Part shown: piece by piece, positions 59,038 to 64,000 of the stretch
How positions within the stretch are numbered: the first letter of the stretch is position 1
Layout of the letters: each line of letters begins with the position of its first letter
NCBI RefSeq assembly: GCF_004216715.1
Contig: NZ_SGXG01000001.1
Span: 868,001 to 932,000 of the forward strand
Direction: 5' to 3'
From: Cecembia calidifontis
Lineage (GTDB): Bacteria > Bacteroidota > Bacteroidia > Cytophagales > Cyclobacteriaceae
DNA: 64,000 bases
Position numbers and translations under genes: made by a program
Notes under the pieces: model-generated
Database searches by the model: none
The model's input: the letters and a program-made list of their open reading frames with translations, nothing else
What the model was told of the DNA's origin: nothing

Positions 59038-60075
59038 ATGAGCATTTTAACACTCCAAAACGTCAACAAGAAATACAACCAGGCTATGGAATTTGCCATC
59101 AAGGATGTATCCTTTGATGTCAAAGAAGGTGAAATATTGGCTTTGGTTGGAGAAAGTGGCTCTGGCAAAACCACCCTGCTCAGGTTGATTGCTGGCTTAG
59201 AGCATCCCGATTCAGGGATCATTTCCCTTTCAGGACAAAAAATCGTGGAAGGGAAAAAATCCGTTCCTGCCCATGAGAGACAGGTGGGGATGGTATTCCA
59301 GGATTATGCGCTGTTTCCTCATTTGACCATTTTGGAAAATGTGAAGTTTGGACTGAAAGGGTCCAAAGAAGAGGTCAACCGCATCGCAAAAGAAACCCTG
59401 AACTTGGTCGGTCTTAAAGAAGATTTCAATAAATATCCGCATCAGTTATCCGGAGGACAGCAACAGCGGGTCGCCTTGGCAAGGGCCATAGCCCCCAATC
59501 CGAAAATCCTGTTGATGGACGAGCCCTTCAGTAACCTGGATGCCATGCTGAAAGATCAAGTAAGGGAAGAAATCAGGCAGATCATCAAGAAAACAGGCAT
59601 CACCGCCATCTTTGTAACCCATGATACCAAAGATGCCTTATCCACTGCTGACCGGATTGCCATTTTGCACAAAGGATACCTGCAGCAGATCGATATCCCA
59701 AAAGTGCTCTATGAAAATCCCGTAAATCCTTATGTCGCCAACTTTTTTGGTAAAAGAAATGAAATAATGGCCATTCCGACTGAGGAGGGTTATCACACTT
59801 CTTTTGGTTTTATCACTGATCCGGAGGCGAAAAAATATAAAGGAAAAGTTAAACTCCTTTTTAGACCCGAACACGGGGAAGTTGTACAGAGAGACGGGCA
59901 ACAATTGACCGGTAAAATTGTAAAAATCTCCTATTTCGGCAGTCACCAAATGGTCAAATTGGCGGACGATGAAGGAAAAAGAGTTACCATACGGACCAAT
60001 CCGGGCAGATCTTTTGAAGGGATGGACAGGGCATGTTTCTATTTGTGGAAGTATGATGTGGAAGAAGCTTTTTAA
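59038..60075 (+). CDS. ABC transporter ATP-binding protein, FbpC-like
   Basis: Energises the iron importer; 345 residues. Walker A GESGSGKTTLLRL, Q-loop VFQDYALFPHLT, signature LSGGQQQRVALARAIA, Walker B ILLMDEPFSNLDAM, and switch His in FVTHDTKDA. The last ~110 residues form a TOBE-like regulatory domain (KLLFRPEHGEVV), as in FbpC/MalK-type proteins. Third gene of the operon, 23 bases after the permease stop. Confidence 0.94.
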   Translation: MSILTLQNVNKKYNQAMEFAIKDVSFDVKEGEILALVGESGSGKTTLLRLIAGLEHPDSGIISLSGQKIVEGKKSVPAHERQVGMVFQDYALFPHLTILENVKFGLKGSKEEVNRIAKETLNLVGLKEDFNKYPHQLSGGQQQRVALARAIAPNPKILLMDEPFSNLDAMLKDQVREEIRQIIKKTGITAIFVTHDTKDALSTADRIAILHKGYLQQIDIPKVLYENPVNPYVANFFGKRNEIMAIPTEEGYHTSFGFITDPEAKKYKGKVKLLFRPEHGEVVQRDGQQLTGKIVKISYFGSHQMVKLADDEGKRVTIRTNPGRSFEGMDRACFYLWKYDVEEAF

Positions 60076-60165
60076 AGGCGAGAGATTAGTAGCTAGGAAT
60101 CAGACACAAGAGGCAAGAAATAAGAATCAAGAAACAGGAATTTGAGAATCAGATGCTGGAGATTG
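60076..60165. repeat. Purine-rich low-complexity intergenic element, copy 2
   Basis: A/G-rich stretch with words AGAGATTAG, AGCTAG, AGACACAAGAGGCAAGAAA and GAATCAAGAAACAGG, resembling 37443-37515. It begins at the stop of the iron ATPase gene. The remaining ~180 bases up to the next gene show nothing I can name. Confidence 0.5.
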
Positions 60166-60343
60166 AAATTTTGGGACCATTAATTTTAATGGAATACAGA
60201 TTTTACTACATATTCGTCTTCTTTTGATTTCTGCTCACTATTGGCTGAGGCCTCTATTTGTCATGCCGACATCAGGAGGCATCTATTGCTTTGAGGTAAG
60301 ATATTTATTTTTAATCAGGCTCTACAGAATCGACATTTCAGGA

Positions 60344-61351
60344 TTATGCCCCTGCATACACAATCAATCCCAAACCGAGAATAAATAGGACAAACATCCC
60401 TGACAGCAACAAGTTCGTGCCTTTTGGGGCAGCTTTGAATTCTCTCCAGATAAATACCCCCCAAAATGCGGCGACCATGGTCGCTCCCTGACCCAGGCCA
60501 TAAGAGATGGCCGGGCCCGCTTTCTCGGCCGCAATGATGCTGAAGGACATGCCCACACACCAGATTATCCCTCCCAAAATCCCAACCAAATGGACTGGGA
60601 GGCTACCTTTGAAATAATCTGCGCCATAGAGCTTTGATCCCTCAATGGGCCTTTTCATCAATATGGTATTGAAAACAAAATTGCTCATCAGGATTCCGAT
60701 GGCAAATACAAATACCGCTCCGTAGGGTGTGAATTTTCCTCCCTCAGGGTTGTTGAAATCCAAAGACATCGACTGGGCCACAAAGAAATAGAAGAAAGAC
60801 ATCAAGAATCCACCTACCAATGCCAGTATTAAGCCCACTTTGGGATTTTTTCGTTTGCTACCCGCCAATTTCCTGTAAGCCAAAGCATCCATGACTATGG
60901 CAATGACTACCAGGACCACACCTGTAAACAACAAAATGGGATCTCCTTTTTGTGTGGCAACATAATTGACGATAACACCCAAAACCAAAGCCAAGCCTAT
61001 GCCAACCGGAAAGGCCACGGACATACCCGCATAGGCAATGGCAGCTACGATCAGTATATTGGCCAAGTTGAAAATAACCCCTCCAATAAAGGCCAAGGAA
61101 TAACTTTTCCTGTCAGCTTGAAAAAGATCATCTGTAAAGCTTCTTCCGGCATCCCCTGTACTTCCTAAAGTGTAGCCAAACAAGAGTGACAAGAAAACAA
61201 TTCCTATCACATAATCCCAATAAAAAAGCTCAAAGCGCCATTGGCTTCCTGCCAACTTTTGGGTATTGGCCCAGGAACCCCAACAGAGCATGGTGATGAT
61301 ACAGAATAGAACCGCAAGGGAATAGGATTCAATGATGTACATGTTGACCAT
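60344..61351 (-). CDS. GRP/ureide-permease-like sugar or nucleoside transporter
   Basis: Membrane protein of 335 residues with ten predicted helices in two halves (DMT superfamily, GRP/RhaT-like). The start contains MLCWGSWANTQKLAGSQWRFELFYWDY, a pattern shared by bacterial GRP sugar transporters and plant ureide permeases. Further motifs are FPVGIGLALVLGVIVNY and GLGQGATMVAAFWGVFIWREFK. Its start shares one base with the nucleoside hydrolase stop (TAATG), so translation is coupled. In this setting the most likely cargo is ribose or a nucleoside breakdown product; this is inference. Confidence 0.82.
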   Translation of the reverse strand: MVNMYIIESYSLAVLFCIITMLCWGSWANTQKLAGSQWRFELFYWDYVIGIVFLSLLFGYTLGSTGDAGRSFTDDLFQADRKSYSLAFIGGVIFNLANILIVAAIAYAGMSVAFPVGIGLALVLGVIVNYVATQKGDPILLFTGVVLVVIAIVMDALAYRKLAGSKRKNPKVGLILALVGGFLMSFFYFFVAQSMSLDFNNPEGGKFTPYGAVFVFAIGILMSNFVFNTILMKRPIEGSKLYGADYFKGSLPVHLVGILGGIIWCVGMSFSIIAAEKAGPAISYGLGQGATMVAAFWGVFIWREFKAAPKGTNLLLSGMFVLFILGLGLIVYAGA

Positions 61352-62382
61352 TATTTAGGGTTGACCAATTGATAATTTTCGAGGGTATGGTAGAAATCAT
61401 TGATGACTGCATCGCGGTCAAAGTTTTCCCAAACAATGATTTTTCTTGGATTGCCCGGTCTTTCTACCCATTCATTATTGATCAGAATAGGAGCTGGAAT
61501 TTCTTTTTTCTCTCCCCAATCTGGATTTTTAAGGATAGCAGCGGCCACCATATCGAACAGTGCCCGGGCGGGAGGATCTGAGTAATAATCAATGTGCTCA
61601 AAGAGGCTTACCGCATAATCTCCAAAATTGAAAAACTCCCCGCCGTGACGGCCTATAATTGGCAATTCAATCTGAGGTCCCATGCCGGGCATTTTTTGGT
61701 TGATTTCTGCTTGGGTCACCTTTACCGCGTCTGTACCGCTTGGTTCTCCATACCGAACTGTCACCATTTCAAAAGGTACCTGGGTATTCAGCACATAATT
61801 CACCGAAACGGTATCGTTGTCCTGATTGTATTCACCCGGTTTGGGGTAATTGGAACCCAACCAGACCACCCGCATTTTGGATGCAATGGAGGGGTCTTTT
61901 TCCAAGGCCAAAGCCACATTGGTCAATTTTCCCACCGCAAGAAGGATCAATTCCTGATCATGGCTTTTGTTGGCCTCTTCTATGATGAAATCCACTCCTG
62001 CCTTTCCGTCAAAATCAGTTTCCTGCACATGTGCCCGGATGGCTTCAAAGGAAGCATCTGCTCCTTTCAGGAGGGGGATTTGCCCAAAGCGTTGTCCCAG
62101 CTGAAGAATCCGCTTGGCCTCTTCATAATGCTGATCAATATTACCTCCGCTTTTGGTGGCATTGACAGTTACACCTTCCAAATCAAATGTGGGACCATTG
62201 ACCAAAAGGTACATCAGGGCAAACTGATCATCCAGTTCATTGTTGGCATCGGTATCATAAATCAATCTGATTTTAGGATTTTCCACATTTGGTTCAAGTC
62301 CGCTTTCCTGTCTAGGGGAGGAACAGGACCATACTATACAGCATCCTAAGAAAATGGCGAAGTAGATGATTTTCTGTTTCAT
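61351..62382 (-). CDS. Inosine-uridine-type nucleoside hydrolase, lipoprotein
   Basis: 343 residues. Lipoprotein signal ending IVWSC, so the enzyme acts outside the cytosol. The N-terminal Asp cluster IYDTDANNELDDQFALMYLL is a variant of the DTDPGIDDA Ca2+ site of the family (PF01156). LLAVGKLTNVALALEKDP and the later VVWLGSN and PFEMVTVRYG blocks also fit. The family cleaves the N-glycosidic bond of ribonucleosides to base and ribose. Six bases after the ADP-ribosylglycohydrolase gene, one-base overlap with the permease. Confidence 0.88.
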   Translation of the reverse strand: MKQKIIYFAIFLGCCIVWSCSSPRQESGLEPNVENPKIRLIYDTDANNELDDQFALMYLLVNGPTFDLEGVTVNATKSGGNIDQHYEEAKRILQLGQRFGQIPLLKGADASFEAIRAHVQETDFDGKAGVDFIIEEANKSHDQELILLAVGKLTNVALALEKDPSIASKMRVVWLGSNYPKPGEYNQDNDTVSVNYVLNTQVPFEMVTVRYGEPSGTDAVKVTQAEINQKMPGMGPQIELPIIGRHGGEFFNFGDYAVSLFEHIDYYSDPPARALFDMVAAAILKNPDWGEKKEIPAPILINNEWVERPGNPRKIIVWENFDRDAVINDFYHTLENYQLVNPK

Positions 62383-62388
62383 TTGTTG

Positions 62389-63957
62389 TTAATAGTTTTG
62401 ATTTCCTGGATTGATAGAAGAAAACAACAATGCTTCCCTGACATTCACCTGATAGCCCTGAGGGATCTGTTTGGCTTGCAACCTTACTTCATGATCACCT
62501 TCCTCCAGGTCATAAAACCAAAAGATTTCATGTTTTCGGCTTTGAAAGTTGGTGGGCATGCGGACTTCTTCCATTAATTTTCCATCAATCCAAACATTAA
62601 GCAAGAGGTTATCATGGCTCAAGGAGGCTTCCTTTACTGCCTCTCCGGTGATTACAAGACCTTTCCCCTGAATTTTGAAAGCAACCTCCTGATTGGCCGT
62701 ATTCAGGTTTTTGGCAAGATTCATCCTTTTGGTAGGATAAATGCCTTCAAAACCGACTTCCAATGGCAGGGTTTTGGGTTTTTGGTAAGATATGATTACC
62801 TGATCACCCTCAATCCTTCCGCCGTTCCGGGCAGTTATTTCCAGGGCATGTTTCAGCCCAATTTCATATACTTTGTTGAGGGACATGTCAGTGTATTTGA
62901 AATTCATATCCTCCACTTTGTCAATTCCCTGTTTCCAATAATCCGGGATTTTACTGTAGCCGATCATGGTTCCCAAAATGCCCCCTGCATTGGCGGGATT
63001 ACAATCCGAATCCTGACCACAGCGGGTAGCTATATCAATCGTCTTCCCATAATCCCCTTTGCCGTACAGTAAGCCTATCACAATGTAGGCTGCATTGATT
63101 TTTGCATCGATGTTGAAGGCTTTGAAAACCCCATCCGGGCAGCCTTTGTCGAAGCTCCATTTTTTCTGCACTTCAAACCAGTTGCGTTTCCAATCATCCG
63201 GATATTGACTGTACCATTGGATGACATCTGTGATGCATTGGTGAAATTCGCTTTCCTTAGGTATAGTTTTTAATGCTTCCTCGACAATAAATTCCATGTC
63301 ATCATGGACAAAAGCGAGTGCATACATCCCAGCCACATAAATTCCCCCATATACCCCATCCCCATAATTCATGATATGTCCGATACGGTTGCCGATATCA
63401 GCTGCAGTATTGACCATTCCCGGTGCCATCAAACCAGCAAAATCAGCTTCAATCTGAAAATCAATGTCGTCAGAATGGGGATTATTTTTCCAAAACCCGG
63501 AAGCAGGGGGCATGATACCACTCAATATATTGTACCTGGCTGCTTGATTGGCATGCCATAATTGGTATTCCGCATGGGCAAAAGCAAGGGCATGCAGGGA
63601 ATCAGGGGCATCTATTCCATATTTTTCAAAAACATCCACAAAAGTCAGGTCCATATAGACATCGTCATATAGCCCTGGCACATTTTCATACCACCACTTC
63701 ATTTGGTTTTCATCCCAGGGAATGGGAATATGGTCCCCTATCATGGTCCCGTTGAACCTGAATTCTGTAGGGCCACCATAGGTACATCCGATCACCTGAC
63801 CTGCCCAACCACCTTTGATCTTGTCTTGGAGGGAAGTTTTGGAAAGAGAAATTTCCTGAGCATCCTCAAACAGGCTTTGGGAAGACTGGGGATTTTGGCA
63901 TGAAAAAAGCAGAAAAGAAAAGACTATAAAACATGTCAGGAAAAGGCTTGATTTCAT
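62389..63957 (-). CDS. ADP-ribosylglycohydrolase-family lipoprotein
   Basis: 522 residues with lipobox LLFSC. The core (about 45-370) is the ADP-ribosylglycohydrolase fold (PF03747): DKIKGGWAGQVIGCTYG, a metal site DDVYMDLTF, HSDDIDFQIEADFAG and GQDSDCNPANAGGILGTMIG with the aspartates expected for the binuclear metal centre. The C-terminal ~130 residues form a beta-rich, carbohydrate-binding-like domain. As a lipoprotein it cannot act on cytosolic ADP-ribosylated proteins; extracytoplasmic ADP-ribose-type compounds or related glycosides are more likely (inference). First gene of the three-gene set. Confidence 0.88.
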   Translation of the reverse strand: MKSSLFLTCFIVFSFLLFSCQNPQSSQSLFEDAQEISLSKTSLQDKIKGGWAGQVIGCTYGGPTEFRFNGTMIGDHIPIPWDENQMKWWYENVPGLYDDVYMDLTFVDVFEKYGIDAPDSLHALAFAHAEYQLWHANQAARYNILSGIMPPASGFWKNNPHSDDIDFQIEADFAGLMAPGMVNTAADIGNRIGHIMNYGDGVYGGIYVAGMYALAFVHDDMEFIVEEALKTIPKESEFHQCITDVIQWYSQYPDDWKRNWFEVQKKWSFDKGCPDGVFKAFNIDAKINAAYIVIGLLYGKGDYGKTIDIATRCGQDSDCNPANAGGILGTMIGYSKIPDYWKQGIDKVEDMNFKYTDMSLNKVYEIGLKHALEITARNGGRIEGDQVIISYQKPKTLPLEVGFEGIYPTKRMNLAKNLNTANQEVAFKIQGKGLVITGEAVKEASLSHDNLLLNVWIDGKLMEEVRMPTNFQSRKHEIFWFYDLEEGDHEVRLQAKQIPQGYQVNVREALLFSSINPGNQNY

Positions 63958-64000
63958 AATGTGGGAGGTTTGTTTAGGTCAAGGGATGGACAATTCATGT

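Noticed and set aside
61594..62349. 251-codon open frame antisense to the nucleoside hydrolase gene
   Set aside because: Shadow of the real gene in another frame; composition is Phe/His-rich without domains or signal peptide.
1..64000. tRNA, rRNA, CRISPR, IS elements, integrases, prophage
   Set aside because: Looked for on both strands by eye; no cloverleaf-like CCA ends, no regularly spaced repeats, no transposase or recombinase motifs.

Overview
The window is chromosomal DNA from a member of the Bacteroidota, most likely Cytophagales and close to Cyclobacteriaceae (Algoriphagus-like). The grounds are: -7 promoter elements of the form TAnnTTTG, many lipoprotein signal peptides, a TonB-dependent receptor of the outer-membrane-barrel type, Omp85-type barrels, a DUF4221-like lipoprotein, weak Shine-Dalgarno sequences, and moderate GC content. 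There is no rRNA, tRNA, CRISPR array, integrase or intact insertion sequence. It reads as a dense housekeeping and transport region with about fifty genes.

Layout. 1-9992 (+): a CzcA/CzcC/CzcB-type metal efflux operon whose first gene is cut by the window edge, then a VIT1/CCC1-family transporter, a P2-type cation ATPase and an MFS permease. 10150-16991: an inorganic-carbon block with a beta-carbonic anhydrase (+) facing a dabA-dabB-SulP operon (-) across a perfect bidirectional terminator. 17329-21083: a small secreted protein with a textbook promoter, two tandem PPK2 polyphosphate kinases (the second with an altered Walker A loop), and a pyruvate-kinase-like enzyme without the C-terminal domain. 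21206-25957 (-): mgtC-like and mgtE genes followed by an Omp85-type barrel and a lipoprotein. They are preceded by a leader with a promoter, a 12-codon proline-containing ORF, a long hairpin and an unusually strong ribosome binding site. 26022-29679 (-): wecB, a cupin, and an OmpR-type response regulator with its histidine kinase, tightly packed. 29849-36036: a lipoprotein plus Wzi-like capsule protein (+), a serine hydrolase and a TonB receptor (-).

36260-42834: superoxide dismutase, TadA, a PiT-like membrane protein diverging from an Na/Pi cotransporter, deoC coupled to a saccharopine-dehydrogenase-like enzyme, and an ICMT/PEMT-like methyltransferase. 43049-46720: three consecutive FKBP-type prolyl isomerase lipoproteins behind an NrnA-like DHH phosphoesterase, then ndk. 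46786-51599 (-): a SIMPL protein, a DUF2207 membrane protein coupled to LemA, and an M14 peptidase lipoprotein. 51690-55201: a dipeptide epimerase, a DUF4221-like lipoprotein and a second Omp85-type barrel. 55270-60075: OxyR, with both redox cysteines, diverging from a three-gene ferric-iron ABC importer. 60344-63957 (-): an ADP-ribosylglycohydrolase lipoprotein, a nucleoside hydrolase lipoprotein and a GRP-family permease, which look like one nucleoside or ribosyl salvage operon.

The observation I consider most worth following is the mgtC-mgtE leader at 25825-25957. A short ORF encoding MEPIPPSLMCNC ends on the edge of a hairpin upstream of two magnesium-related genes. This recalls, in form only, the proline/acidic leader peptides of enterobacterial Mg2+ transporter genes. 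The second is the tandem PPK2 pair with a substituted phosphate-binding loop. The third is the probable nucleoside/ADP-ribose salvage operon.
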